In this document: one piece after another, positions 34,655 through 44,165 of the stretch | How positions within the stretch are numbered: the stretch's first letter is position 1 | Layout of the letters: each line of letters begins with the position of its first letter | Assembly: GCA_014802045.1 (NCBI GenBank) | Contig: JAAVDA010000002.1 | Span: forward strand, 1-61,363 | From: Bacteroides sp. | GTDB taxonomy: Bacteria; Bacteroidota; Bacteroidia; Bacteroidales; Muribaculaceae | DNA length: 61,363 bases | Reading direction: 5' to 3' | The notes under the pieces: model-generated | Databases searched by the model: none | Told to the model about the DNA's origin: nothing | What the model saw: the letters and a program-made list of their open reading frames with translations, nothing else | Translations under genes and position numbers: made by a program

Positions 34655-36799
34655 ATGCCTCTTGACACTTCCGACATTATTGCCAACCGGCTAAACCTTT
34701 CAAGAAAACAAGTTTCTGCAGTGCTTCGTCTTCTCTCCGACGGTGCGACCATCCCCTTTATAGCCCGATACCGTAAGGAGGCTACAGGGTCACTCGATGA
34801 AGTGGCGGTTCATACTATAAAAACTCATGCCGATTCGCTTGAAGCTCTTGAGAAACGCAAGGAATTTATAGCCGCTGCAATTGATGCTCAGGGTGCTCTG
34901 ACCGACGAACTCGCTCTGCGACTTGCCGCCTCGCTTGACCCTGCCGAGATTGAGGATATCTATCTTCCGTATAAACCTAAGCGCCGCACCCGTGCCGGAG
35001 CGGCACGCGAGGCTGGTCTCGAACCGCTTGCCAAAATGGTTATGGCTCAGAACATACGCGATATAGATAAAAAGGCCGCGAAGTTTGTGAAAGACGGTAT
35101 TGCAGACACAGAGACCGCTCTTGCAGGCGCAGCCGATATAATAGCGGAGTGGGTGAGCGAAAGTGAGAAAGCCCGCACCCTCGTGCGCCAGCGGTTTGCC
35201 CGCAATGCTCAGCTCAATGCCAAGGTGGTGAAAGGAAAGGAGGAAGAAGGCGCTAACTACCAGAACTATTTCAACTATTCACGTCCTTTGCGCCTTGTCA
35301 ATTCTCATCATTATCTTGCCATGCGCAGAGCTGAAGATGAAGGCATCCTCCGTGTGTCTGTCACCATTGACGACGACGAGATTTCCGACCGTCTCTGCCG
35401 CATGTTTGTGCGTCCGGGAGCTGATGCCCGCAGCGCCGAGATTGTCCGTCTCGGAGTGAAGGAGGGATATCGCCGTCTGTTGCGTCCTGCTATTGAGACA
35501 GAAGCTTCTGCCGCGGCCAAAGAGAAAGCCGACGGAGCTGCTATATCTATTTTTGCCGACAATGTGCGTCAGTTGCTGATGGAGCCGCCACTCGGAAGAA
35601 AGAGAGTGCTAGGCATAGACCCCGGATTCAAATCCGGTTGTAAGGTAGCCTGCATCGACGAGCAGGGAGCGCTCATGGCCACAGCGGTCGTATATCCCTG
35701 TGCGCCTGTCGGCGACCTTTACGGAGCAGCCGATGTGCTATGCAATCTTGTGGGCCGTCTTGGCATTGATGTGATAGCCGTGGGCGATGGCACAGCCTCG
35801 CGCGAAACCATGAATTTTCTCCGCGATGTCACCTTCCCCCGCCATGTTGAGCTTTGTCTTGTGAGCGAACGTGGCGCGAGTGTCTACTCTGCCTCGGAGT
35901 GTGCGCGACGTGAGTTCCCCGACCTCGATATCACTCTGCGCGGAGCCGTATCTATAGCCCGCAGATTGCTTGACCCGCTTGCCGAATTGGTGAAGATAGA
36001 CCCCAAATCAATTGGGGTGGGGCAGTATCAGCATGATGTCAGTCAGTCTGGCCTGCGTGAAGCTCTTGATTTCACTGTAGAGAGTTGTGTCAACAGTGTT
36101 GGCGTTGATGTCAATACGGCATCTCCCGAACTCCTTGCAAGAGTGTCAGGTATTGGTCCGGCTCTCGCATCAAATATTGTGGACTATCGTAATGTCAACG
36201 GACGTTTCCGCAACCGCAATGCCCTCTTCGACGTGCCCCGAATGGGTAAGAAGGCTTTCGAACAGTGTGCCGCTTTCCTCCGTATCACCGGAGGAGACAA
36301 TCCTCTCGATGCCACTTCCGTTCATCCGGAGCGCTATCAGCTGGTAGAGCGCATGGCCGCAGATGCCGGTCTGGAGGTTTCGGAGCTTATTCGGTCAAAG
36401 GTTAATCTTGAGGCGATTGAGCTTGACCGCTACACAGACAAAACCACCGGCATGCCCACTCTCACCGATATCATCTCTTCGCTTGAGAAGCCCGGCCGCG
36501 ACCCGCGCATCAAAGAAGAGGAGCCGGTTATGTTTGCTCCTGACGTAGCTGCCATTGCCGACCTTTATATAGGTCTGGAGCTCGTAGGCCGTGTCACAAA
36601 TCTTACTGCTTTCGGTGCATTTGTAGATATAGGCCTCAAAGTCAACGGGCTGCTTCATATCTCTCAATTGTCAGATCAATTTGTAAGCAATCCGGGTGAT
36701 ATAGTCTCTGTGGGTCAGCAGATTAGGGTGAGAGTGATTGATGTTGACGCTCCCCGCGGACGTGTAGCTCTTACTCTTAAAGGTGTGTCGCAGCGATGA
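34655..36799 (+). CDS. tex: Tex family RNA-binding transcription accessory protein
   Basis: The 714-residue product has the Tex layout. There is a helical N terminus (FIARYRKEATGSLDE), a YqgF/RuvC-like domain beginning at RVLGIDPGFKSGCKVA, helix-hairpin-helix motifs (NTASPELLARVSGIGPALA, core RVSGIGPALA) and a C-terminal S1 domain (VTNLTAFGAFVDIGLKVNGL, core FGAFVDIGL). Tex proteins bind RNA and stalled transcription or translation complexes. The stop overlaps the folK ATG by 4 nt. Confidence 0.96.
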   Translation: MPLDTSDIIANRLNLSRKQVSAVLRLLSDGATIPFIARYRKEATGSLDEVAVHTIKTHADSLEALEKRKEFIAAAIDAQGALTDELALRLAASLDPAEIEDIYLPYKPKRRTRAGAAREAGLEPLAKMVMAQNIRDIDKKAAKFVKDGIADTETALAGAADIIAEWVSESEKARTLVRQRFARNAQLNAKVVKGKEEEGANYQNYFNYSRPLRLVNSHHYLAMRRAEDEGILRVSVTIDDDEISDRLCRMFVRPGADARSAEIVRLGVKEGYRRLLRPAIETEASAAAKEKADGAAISIFADNVRQLLMEPPLGRKRVLGIDPGFKSGCKVACIDEQGALMATAVVYPCAPVGDLYGAADVLCNLVGRLGIDVIAVGDGTASRETMNFLRDVTFPRHVELCLVSERGASVYSASECARREFPDLDITLRGAVSIARRLLDPLAELVKIDPKSIGVGQYQHDVSQSGLREALDFTVESCVNSVGVDVNTASPELLARVSGIGPALASNIVDYRNVNGRFRNRNALFDVPRMGKKAFEQCAAFLRITGGDNPLDATSVHPERYQLVERMAADAGLEVSELIRSKVNLEAIELDRYTDKTTGMPTLTDIISSLEKPGRDPRIKEEEPVMFAPDVAAIADLYIGLELVGRVTNLTAFGAFVDIGLKVNGLLHISQLSDQFVSNPGDIVSVGQQIRVRVIDVDAPRGRVALTLKGVSQR

Positions 36800-37179
36800 C
36801 TCCCGGACTGAGGGTGTGGGTGTCGCTCGGCAGCAATGTTGCCGAGCGGCAGCTTAAGATAGCCGAGGCTCTGCAGTGTCTGAAAGCTCTGATGAGCGAT
36901 ATGCTCGTCAGCGATTCATATGTCACTCCCGCTCTCAACGGCATTGATTCAGACTATATGAATGCTGTGGCCACCGGAGTCATATCTATTGGTGTGGATG
37001 AGTTCTCAGCTCTCTGTAAGGATATAGAGCGCAATCTTGGCCGTTCTCCCGCAAGCAAGCAGAGGGGTGAGGTGGAGATAGATCTGGATTTGGTGGTCTG
37101 CGATGGAAAGATTATCCGTCCGTCTGACTTCTCCCGCGAGTATTTTCAGCGTGGCTATAGGCAACTTTCGGGGCTGTAA
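36796..37179 (+). CDS. folK: 2-amino-4-hydroxy-6-hydroxymethyldihydropteridine diphosphokinase (short form)
   Basis: HPPK transfers pyrophosphate from ATP to the pterin in folate synthesis. SLGSNVAERQLKIAEAL is the N-terminal signature, YMNAVATG the pterin pocket strand, and GEVEIDLDLVV the metal-binding DxD strand. At 127 residues it is shorter than E. coli FolK (159): the segment before the DxD strand and the C-terminal end are trimmed. It overlaps tex by 4 nt, and its 3' end overlaps comEC (opposite strand) by 25 nt. Confidence 0.85.
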   Translation: MTPGLRVWVSLGSNVAERQLKIAEALQCLKALMSDMLVSDSYVTPALNGIDSDYMNAVATGVISIGVDEFSALCKDIERNLGRSPASKQRGEVEIDLDLVVCDGKIIRPSDFSREYFQRGYRQLSGL

Positions 37180-39197
37180 GGCTTCTCTGCAAGGTTTCTC
37201 ACTGCAAGCCCCGCAGACACACACTCGGCTTCGTAGCGGTTACGGCGCCGTGGGTTGATGTCGCTGCTCAGCAATATCGTGTCGGCTTCAATCATTGATG
37301 CAAGCTCCACTATATCTCCTTTGAAGCCCCTGCACACCAGCAGAATATCTATTTTCCCGGGCTGGCGCGCGATTGAATCGCGGTCGGCTATTACTATTCT
37401 GTGCGTGGCTGTTTCAAGTAGCGGATATTTGAACCTGCACACCGAATTGCTCGTCTCAAGTGATGTGATTCTTGCTTCACTGATGCCTCTCCGCCCCATA
37501 TGATGCCTGTATTTCAGTCGTGCGTCTTCGACTATGCTCTCATGTTCGCGCTTGTCGGCAGTGGTTATAATATCAAAAGCCTCGGGAGAGCTTGCCACAA
37601 TATCGGTTCTGAAAGCGCTCGGCACGATTCTTACACCGAAACCTGTTTTCTTGACCGGTAGCATTATCAGCATGATAGTGCATATGGTGAGAGTTGCGGA
37701 GGCTGCTATCCATGCTTTCTTCCGTTGTCGATGTAGTGCTATCGCAAGTGTAGTGATGGAGGCTACCCCGAAAATCAGTTCGGGAATCCGAAGATATATA
37801 TTGTCTATAGTCGCTCCGGGCAGCTGTGCTATTCCATCGGTCATCTTTATCAGGATATTACACAGTGTGTCTGTAATCCGGCATAATGTGCCGGGATACC
37901 ATCCCATGGCTCCGCAGGCTGTTATTATTACTCCTCCCCCCACAATCAGTGGCAGCAGAGGCGCTACTGCCACATTAGCCATGAGAAAGTAGACTGGAAA
38001 GGTGTGAAACAGATAAGCCGAAACAATTCCTGTGGCAAGCATCGCCGCTACAGTGACAGCAATCATGGAGCTGAGAGGATATATGAACCGATGGCGGCGC
38101 GACACCGGATTTATCTTTTCAGAAAACACCAGTATGCCTGTCACGGCTAAAAATGAAAGTATGAAGCCTGTGCTTCTCAGAGCAAGAGGGTCAAACACAA
38201 GAATGATGATAGCAGCAAGCGAGAGAGCATTGAAAGGGGAGTGGCGCCTTTGGAGCATCAAGGCTCCGAGCATCACTGTGGCCATTATTGCTGCGCGTGT
38301 CACGGAGGGCGACATGCCGGTCACGATAGCGAAGCCCCATAGCGCAGCTATCACAATAAGTGGGATAAATCTTCTGAGACTTGTGAATTTCAGCGGCCAC
38401 AAAGCCAGCATTACAAGCCCGGCAATTATACCTGCATGCAGCCCGCTGAGAGCAAGCACATGTGCGAGACCGGACCGGCTGAAACTTTCCCGCATCTCTT
38501 CTGTGAGAATGTCGTTTTGCCCCGCCACAGCTGTTGCCAGAAACTCTTTGGTTTCTTTTGACAGCGGACTCCGGAGTATTATATCCCTGATATTTCTCTC
38601 GCTGCGGGCTATCATGGCCCTTATTGAAGAGGGGGAGGACATATGTCTGAGTGAATCTGGTGTCACCAGTGCTTGAACCAGTATTCCTTTTCTCCTCATT
38701 ATTTCTCCCACATCAGTCTCGTCAGGGAGCTTGATATCGGATACTATGGGAGAAAAGGTGGCGGTTAATTCCACCTCATCTCCTTTAGCAATTTCCGGAG
38801 AGAAAGAGGGGAGTGCCACTGAGGCGAAAAGATGTCCCGGATAAGTTCTCCTCCCATCATCCATCAGGCATTCATCTATTTTCACGGTGAGCAGTTGGGC
38901 TGAATTGCTGAGACGGGTCGCCGTCACCGCTCCGTGAGCTCTCACCCTTCTGCCCGCAATATCTTCGGCCTCCGGTCTTCCGTCGGTGATTGCCACTGCG
39001 GCCATTCCCAGCGCGAAAGCTCCCGCCACTATCGCAGAAACTCTATGGTTGATTAAAGCAAGCACTATGACGCCTCCTACTGCGGCGAGAGCAGCCGTCA
39101 TCTCCCACTGATATGGAATGAACCCGGATATAAATATGCCTGCCGCCAAAGCGATGGCGACAGGCATAAGAGGGATGAGAGAGAATGGAGGCCGCAT
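37155..39197 (-). CDS. comEC: ComEC/Rec2-family DNA-uptake channel protein
   Basis: The 680-residue polytopic inner-membrane protein begins with an N-terminal DUF4131-type region. A competence domain follows, containing HVLALSGLHAGIIAGL (the ALSGLH motif), then about ten membrane helices in all. The C-terminal part after about residue 510 is soluble but lacks the HxHxDH metallo-beta-lactamase motif of full ComEC. The ATG at 39197 lies just after the yeiH stop. DNA uptake is the known role in competent bacteria; competence here is not shown. Confidence 0.9.
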   Translation of the reverse strand: MRPPFSLIPLMPVAIALAAGIFISGFIPYQWEMTAALAAVGGVIVLALINHRVSAIVAGAFALGMAAVAITDGRPEAEDIAGRRVRAHGAVTATRLSNSAQLLTVKIDECLMDDGRRTYPGHLFASVALPSFSPEIAKGDEVELTATFSPIVSDIKLPDETDVGEIMRRKGILVQALVTPDSLRHMSSPSSIRAMIARSERNIRDIILRSPLSKETKEFLATAVAGQNDILTEEMRESFSRSGLAHVLALSGLHAGIIAGLVMLALWPLKFTSLRRFIPLIVIAALWGFAIVTGMSPSVTRAAIMATVMLGALMLQRRHSPFNALSLAAIIILVFDPLALRSTGFILSFLAVTGILVFSEKINPVSRRHRFIYPLSSMIAVTVAAMLATGIVSAYLFHTFPVYFLMANVAVAPLLPLIVGGGVIITACGAMGWYPGTLCRITDTLCNILIKMTDGIAQLPGATIDNIYLRIPELIFGVASITTLAIALHRQRKKAWIAASATLTICTIMLIMLPVKKTGFGVRIVPSAFRTDIVASSPEAFDIITTADKREHESIVEDARLKYRHHMGRRGISEARITSLETSNSVCRFKYPLLETATHRIVIADRDSIARQPGKIDILLVCRGFKGDIVELASMIEADTILLSSDINPRRRNRYEAECVSAGLAVRNLAEKPYSPESCL

Positions 39198-39201
39198 CCA
39201 A

Positions 39202-40152
39202 TCACACGATTGTGGCGCGCACCACAAGGAAGCTGCTCACACCGATTACGATCCACAGGGCTATGGCGAGCAGCAGAGGCTTGGCTCCGACAGCCTTGAT
39301 GGTCTTGAGCGAAAGAGATGCACCGATAAGGAAGAGAGTGAGCACCAGACCTTTCTTTGCCAGCCATTCCAGCCACTGGCTCACGGCCACAGGTATGCCG
39401 CAATAGGTGTTTGCTATCATAGCGAGGATAAAGAGGAATATAAACCAAGGTATCGACACTTTAGCCGTCTTGTCGCGGAAAATTGCCATTGTCACCAGTG
39501 CGAGAGGAATTATCCATAGCGCACGGGTCAGTTTGATGAGCGTAGCGAGACGCAAAGCCTCCGGGCCATACGCTTCTCCGGCTCCCACCACCGACGATGT
39601 GTCGTGGATTGCAATGGCAGCCCAGGTGCCGAATTGCGCCTGCGACATATCGAAGAAATGACCGATCGGAGGGAAAATAAACAGCGCGATAGCGTTGAGA
39701 ATGAAGATAACTCCGAGCGACACCGCCATCTCATGTTCAGAAGCGCGTAGCACAGGTCCTACAGCAGCTATCGCACTACCCCCGCATATGGCTGTGCCGG
39801 ATGAAATCAGATAGGTGGTCTTCCGGTTTATATGCATCCACCATCCAATCAGCACACCGATTATCATCACTCCGATCACACTGGCCACTGTAAAAGCCAT
39901 TCCTTCGCTACCTGATTTGAGCGATTCGGTTACATTCATGCCGAAACCCAGACCAACAACCGAAGCCTGAAGCAGGTATTTGGAGGTCTTTTTATTAAAC
40001 TTAGGATAAGGGCACTCAAACACGAATGCAAACATCAGCCCTAAGAACAACGCCACTGCCGGCGTCACATAGGTCTTCATCCCCAGTTTGTCAAAAGGGA
40101 AGATACACAGCAACATCAATATGATGTAGATTGCTTTTGCTGTCTTTTTCAT
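39202..40152 (-). CDS. YeiH-family putative sulfate exporter (UPF0324)
   Basis: From the ATG at 40152 the product is 316 residues with nine or ten membrane segments. STAICGGSAIAAVGPVL and IHDTSSVVGAGEAYG are the family signatures. The family includes proposed sulfate or taurine-derived sulfite exporters, but transport is rarely demonstrated. The earlier in-frame start (40191) adds 13 residues of ordinary leader and is not favoured. It lies 50 nt after aroE and 4 nt before comEC, so the three genes probably share a transcript. Confidence 0.88.
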   Translation of the reverse strand: MKKTAKAIYIILMLLCIFPFDKLGMKTYVTPAVALFLGLMFAFVFECPYPKFNKKTSKYLLQASVVGLGFGMNVTESLKSGSEGMAFTVASVIGVMIIGVLIGWWMHINRKTTYLISSGTAICGGSAIAAVGPVLRASEHEMAVSLGVIFILNAIALFIFPPIGHFFDMSQAQFGTWAAIAIHDTSSVVGAGEAYGPEALRLATLIKLTRALWIIPLALVTMAIFRDKTAKVSIPWFIFLFILAMIANTYCGIPVAVSQWLEWLAKKGLVLTLFLIGASLSLKTIKAVGAKPLLLAIALWIVIGVSSFLVVRATIV

Positions 40153-40202
40153 TCGAATGATATTAAATAAGTTGTGTAAATTAGCCTGCAATCATCTGCT
40201 TC

Positions 40203-40958
40203 TCACTGATTCCAGATCTGCCATGAGGCAAAAGCCTGCAGCAGCAGCATTTCAAGTCCGTTTTTGGTTTCAGCTCCCATATCTGCGCTCTTTTTCATGA
40301 AGAGTGTTATGTCCGGATTATAAATCAGATCATAGCAGAGATGATCGGGTGTGAGCAGATGATATGGTATATCGGGCGCTTCGTCGGTGTGAGGATACAT
40401 GCCCAGGGGAGTGGTATTGACAATCACCTTATGCGCGGCCATCACCTCAGGGGTGAGCTCCTCATAGGTTATTACCCCCTCTTTGGGGGTGCGCGACACC
40501 GGTTGAGGCTCCACCCCCAGATTTTCCAGCCCGCACATTATTGCCTTCGCGGCGCCCCCCGTACCGAGCACGAGAGCCTTCTTGCGGTCCTCATTGAGCA
40601 GCGGAGCAATAGAGTCGCTGAAACCTATCACATCTGAGTTATATCCCTTCAGTTTCAGATTCGCACCCTTGCCTATAAAACGAATCACATTGACTGCTCC
40701 TATTTTGGCAGCGTCCTCATCCATCTCGTCCATATATTGGATCACTGCTTCCTTATAAGGAATGGTCACATTCAGTCCGCGGAGAGCCGGATATTGTGCG
40801 AGCACCTCCATAAACTGCCCTATATCTTCTATCTCGAAGTTTATATAACGGGCGTTGATACCTTCCGATTCGAATTTCTTGTTAAAGAAATCTTTCGAGA
40901 AAGAGTGGCGCAGTGTCCGGCCTATAAGGCCATAGAGCTTTTGAGATGCATCTGCCAT
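40203..40958 (-). CDS. aroE: shikimate dehydrogenase
   Basis: NADP-dependent reduction of 3-dehydroshikimate in the chorismate pathway. The product has 251 residues; LIGRTLRHSFSKDFFN binds shikimate, NVTIPYKEAV holds the catalytic Lys, and VLGTGGAAKAIM is the glycine-rich NADP loop. NTTPLGMYP and NGLEMLLLQAF close the family pattern. First gene of aroE-yeiH-comEC, with a complete promoter at 40987-41017. Confidence 0.96.
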   Translation of the reverse strand: MADASQKLYGLIGRTLRHSFSKDFFNKKFESEGINARYINFEIEDIGQFMEVLAQYPALRGLNVTIPYKEAVIQYMDEMDEDAAKIGAVNVIRFIGKGANLKLKGYNSDVIGFSDSIAPLLNEDRKKALVLGTGGAAKAIMCGLENLGVEPQPVSRTPKEGVITYEELTPEVMAAHKVIVNTTPLGMYPHTDEAPDIPYHLLTPDHLCYDLIYNPDITLFMKKSADMGAETKNGLEMLLLQAFASWQIWNQ

Positions 40959-40986
40959 ATGATTGTATTTCTGAATTATTTCTTTG

Positions 40987-41017
40987 CAAAATTAACTAAA
41001 TCCATTGAAATTGCAAA
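40987..41017 (-). promoter_or_regulatory. promoter of aroE
   Basis: Minus-strand TTTG (41017-41014), 19-nt spacer, TAATTTTG (40994-40987), 28 nt upstream of the ATG. Confidence 0.75.
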
Positions 41018-41098
41018 TAAATAATAACGAAGCTGCAAGGACAGTGCCCGATTTTAGCCCCGTCGATTTTATCATTATGATTTGCAGCGTGGTTTATC

Positions 41099-41128
41099 AC
41101 ATAAAAAAGTCCGGCCGAAGCCGGACTT
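41099..41128 (-). terminator. rho-independent terminator of grpE-dnaJ
   Basis: Minus strand: AAGTCCGGC, TTCG tetraloop, GCCGGACTT, then TTTTAT. A near-ideal intrinsic terminator 31 nt past the dnaJ stop. Confidence 0.92.
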
Positions 41129-41158
41129 CCATATGTAATATCGACTATCAGAGTATTA

Positions 41159-42340
41159 TCAGTCGAAAATATGACGGAGTTTGCTGAATATACGGTTTTT
41201 CACCGATTCAGAAGCCTTCATGTTGGGCTTATCCACAAGCGACTCGAAAATCTTCTTCTCCTCCTCGTTGATGGTTTCAGGCACATAGACCATCACATTC
41301 ACCAGTTCATCACCGGTTTCATGCGAATCAGGCGAGGGGAGTCCCTTGCCGCGCAGGCGCAATATCTTGCCCGGCTGTGTGCCCGGAGCAATCTTCAGCC
41401 TTGCGCGTCCGCCAATGGTCGGCACCTCGGCAGTTCCGCCCAGCACCGCAGTCGGGATGTCAAGCATAAGATTGTAAATCACATCGTTGCCGTCGCGTAT
41501 CAGCTCCGGATGCTTGATTTCTTCAATCACCACCAGCAAGTCACCGTTCACTCCGCCATGCATAGGCGCGTTGCCCTTCCCTTTCACGGTGAGAACCATG
41601 CCGTCAGACACTCCGGCAGGAATGTTGAACGACACTACCTGCTCCTTGTGTTCCACACCCGTGCCGTTGCAATAGTGACACTTCTCCGAGATAATCTTTC
41701 CGTCGCCGTTACATTCCGGACACACGGCTGCGCTCTGGGTCATGCCGAAAATTGTCTGCTGAGTGCGGTGCACGGTTCCTGTGCCATGACAGGTGGGACA
41801 GGTTGTGAACGCTGTACCGTCTTTGGCTCCGGTTCCATGACAATGCTCGTCTTGCACGAACGATTTCAGCTTGAGAGTCTTCGACACTCCCTTGGCTATA
41901 TCCTCAAGCGATAGTTTCAGGGTGATGCGCAGGTCATCGCCACGACGCTGGCGCTTGCGTGCGCGTCCTCCGGCTGCACTTCCGAATCCTCCCATATCGC
42001 CATATGAGCCATGGCCGCCGAATATATCGCCGAACATCGAGAATATATCGTCCATCGACATTCCGCCCGACGAATAGAAGCCTCCGCCTCCGGCACCTCC
42101 GCCCGGGAATCCCTGAGGACCCATATTGTGGCCGAACTGGTCATACTTCTGACGCTTTTCCGGATCCGAAAGCACATCATATGCTTCGGCTGCCTCCTTG
42201 AATTTCTCTTCCGCCTCCTTGTCGCCCGGATTCTTGTCGGGGTGATATTTGATGGCAAGGGTGCGGTATGCCTTCTTCAGTTCCTCGGGTGTGGCGGTCT
42301 TCGACACTCCGAGCACTTCATAATAGTCTCTCTTTTCCAT
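41159..42340 (-). CDS. dnaJ: chaperone DnaJ (Hsp40)
   Basis: A 393-residue type I J-protein: J domain 1-70 with the HPD triad (33-35), a Gly/Phe-rich linker 73-125, a cysteine-rich region 160-235, and the C-terminal client-binding domains. Zinc motifs 2-4 are normal (Cys181/184, 207/210, 221/224). In motif 1 the first cysteine is Asp164 (DEHCHGTG), leaving only Cys167. This could weaken zinc centre I or use a different ligand. It is 29 nt downstream of grpE, with a strong terminator after it. Confidence 0.97.
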   Translation of the reverse strand: MEKRDYYEVLGVSKTATPEELKKAYRTLAIKYHPDKNPGDKEAEEKFKEAAEAYDVLSDPEKRQKYDQFGHNMGPQGFPGGGAGGGGFYSSGGMSMDDIFSMFGDIFGGHGSYGDMGGFGSAAGGRARKRQRRGDDLRITLKLSLEDIAKGVSKTLKLKSFVQDEHCHGTGAKDGTAFTTCPTCHGTGTVHRTQQTIFGMTQSAAVCPECNGDGKIISEKCHYCNGTGVEHKEQVVSFNIPAGVSDGMVLTVKGKGNAPMHGGVNGDLLVVIEEIKHPELIRDGNDVIYNLMLDIPTAVLGGTAEVPTIGGRARLKIAPGTQPGKILRLRGKGLPSPDSHETGDELVNVMVYVPETINEEEKKIFESLVDKPNMKASESVKNRIFSKLRHIFD

Positions 42341-42369
42341 ATCTTATCAGTATGGGGAATTAATGGTAA

Positions 42370-42993
42370 TCACTGACCCACGGCAACCTTTGCGTGGCGA
42401 AGCACCTTATCGTTGATCATATAGCCTTTAGACGGGGTGTCTATAACCTTGCCTTTCTGTTCCTCGTCAGTCACAGGCACCATAGCTATCGCCTCATGGA
42501 TGTCTGGATTAAATTCTGTGCCGGTGCTCTCGATGGCTTTCACACCGTTCTGTTCGAGATACTTCACGAATTTCTGATAGATAAGCACCATTCCCTGACG
42601 GATTGCTTCGGGGTCATCCGTAGAAGCCGAGGCCTGAATACCGCGCTCGAAATCGTCGATTATAGGCAGAAGCCCCTTCATAGCGCTTTCGGCACCGTTG
42701 CGTATAATCTCGCTCTTCTCTTTGAGCGTACGCTTGCGGAAGTTATCGAAGTCTGCCATGAGAAACATATACTCCTTCTTCTCCTTTTCGAGTTTGAGTT
42801 TCTCCTCGGCGAGCTGCTTCGTTAGGGCCTCTATCTCGCTCATTTCGGCATTTTCGATATCTTCTGCAGTCTCATCCTCCTCTGCGGCTTCTGCCACATT
42901 GTCCATGATTTCCATTCCGTCTGCTTCCGGATTCATATTGTCCTGACGCTTCTGTTCCTGATCGTGTCCGGGATTGTTATCTTTGTTGCTCAT
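42370..42993 (-). CDS. grpE: nucleotide exchange factor GrpE
   Basis: Releases ADP from DnaK. The 207-residue product has an acidic N terminus, a long coiled coil (about 50-110, KQLAEEKLKLEKEKKEYMFL, core EEKLKLEKEKKEY), FDNFRKR at its end, and the beta-domain with FNPDIHEAI and GYMINDKVLRHAKVAVG. Forms an operon with dnaJ; dnaK is not in the window. No clear promoter box is visible, only a CATTTTTG partial match at 43045-43052. I see no CIRCE operator. Confidence 0.96.
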   Translation of the reverse strand: MSNKDNNPGHDQEQKRQDNMNPEADGMEIMDNVAEAAEEDETAEDIENAEMSEIEALTKQLAEEKLKLEKEKKEYMFLMADFDNFRKRTLKEKSEIIRNGAESAMKGLLPIIDDFERGIQASASTDDPEAIRQGMVLIYQKFVKYLEQNGVKAIESTGTEFNPDIHEAIAMVPVTDEEQKGKVIDTPSKGYMINDKVLRHAKVAVGQ

Positions 42994-43114
42994 GACTGAT
43001 TATATGTTTTTTTAATTTTTTCTTGGTTGTTGTGAATGATCCATGCAAAAATGTTGCCAAAACCTCATTTTTGCCACACTCTTTATCTTCATAACAACAG
43101 AGCGCTGATAACGT

Positions 43115-43963
43115 TCAGTTAAGCCTCCCCACAAACACGTCACAGTCACCGAACTCTTCCTCCAGGCTCTCTGCCAATTTGTCACCTTTCGTTAATATAT
43201 AGGTGTCGTCAAACAGAGCATAGACCGCAGACCCCGAGCCCGACATGGATGTATATATCGCCCCTCTTCTTCTCAGGGCATCCTTTATCTCGCCGACCAC
43301 CGGATATGAAGCAAACACCGACGCTTCGAAATCATTCACTATTCTCCCCTCCCACTCTGTCGGCTGAAATGACTCAAGCAATTCCTCCAGCGGGGGAGTG
43401 CTCTCTTTCGGAGTCACCCCGGCATAGGCTGCCGCCGTGGGCACACTCACTGCCGGCTTCACCACCGCCACCGTCATCCCTGCGAGCGAGAGCGGGCACC
43501 CCGACATCGTTGTGCCGGTTTCGGTGCAGAGTCTCGGCGTGTTGCTGATGAAAAACGGGCAGTCGGCCCCGATTGTCGCCGCGATTTCCTCAAGTTTGGC
43601 TTCTGAGAGCCCGAGCGCAAACATCGAGTTGAGTCCCGAAAGGGTAAAAGCTGCATCGGCCGACCCTCCTCCCAACCCGGCGCCATCCGGTATGATTTTG
43701 TGAAGATATATATCCACCGGAGGCAGGGGAGTGAAGTCATCCAATGCCCTGTAAGCTTTCATCACCAGATTCTTATCAGGGCTGCAGGCCACACCGCGCC
43801 CTGTCACGGTCAGAGTAGTATCAGGGCCTTTGGCCGGAACTATTTCAAGAATATCAGTCCAGGGTATCGGATACATCACCGTCGCTATGTCGTGATATCC
43901 GTCTGCGCGCCGGCGCAGTATATTTAAGCCAATGTTGATTTTTGCGTTCGGAAAAAGTATCAT
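43115..43963 (-). CDS. ispE: 4-(cytidine 5'-diphospho)-2-C-methyl-D-erythritol kinase
   Basis: GHMP kinase of the MEP isoprenoid pathway. The ATG at 43963 gives 282 residues beginning MILFPNAKINIGLNI, the family start; the longer in-frame ORF (to 44089) adds residues unlike the family. GAGLGGGSADAAFTL is the phosphate loop, and GADCPFFI the substrate segment. Transcribed divergently from dnaB. Confidence 0.95.
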   Translation of the reverse strand: MILFPNAKINIGLNILRRRADGYHDIATVMYPIPWTDILEIVPAKGPDTTLTVTGRGVACSPDKNLVMKAYRALDDFTPLPPVDIYLHKIIPDGAGLGGGSADAAFTLSGLNSMFALGLSEAKLEEIAATIGADCPFFISNTPRLCTETGTTMSGCPLSLAGMTVAVVKPAVSVPTAAAYAGVTPKESTPPLEELLESFQPTEWEGRIVNDFEASVFASYPVVGEIKDALRRRGAIYTSMSGSGSAVYALFDDTYILTKGDKLAESLEEEFGDCDVFVGRLN

Positions 43964-44076
43964 TCTCGTAAATTTGTTGATGATATGCTGGTTAGACCCT
44001 CCACGATTAGGATTCTTGCCGGAGTTGTAATCTTCGGTATCGCCATTCTCAACATGAAGAGTTGAAAAGATGATTG

Positions 44077-44084
44077 CGAAGTTA
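44077..44084 (-). promoter_or_regulatory. possible -7 box (TAACTTCG) for ispE
   Basis: One mismatch to TAnnTTTG, 114 nt upstream of ispE and directly beside the dnaB box. Weak. Confidence 0.35.
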
Positions 44085-44090
44085 CGCATT

Positions 44091-44106
44091 TAATTTTGTA
44101 AATTTG
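44091..44106 (+). promoter_or_regulatory. tandem -7 boxes (TAATTTTG and TAAATTTG) for dnaB
   Basis: Two abutting TAnnTTTG matches (44091-44098 and 44099-44106) 60 nt upstream of dnaB. Confidence 0.65.
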
Positions 44107-44165
44107 CATCACAAGCGGCTTCAAACTCAACTGCCGCCTCTCTTATCAATCTATTTTTTCAGTCA

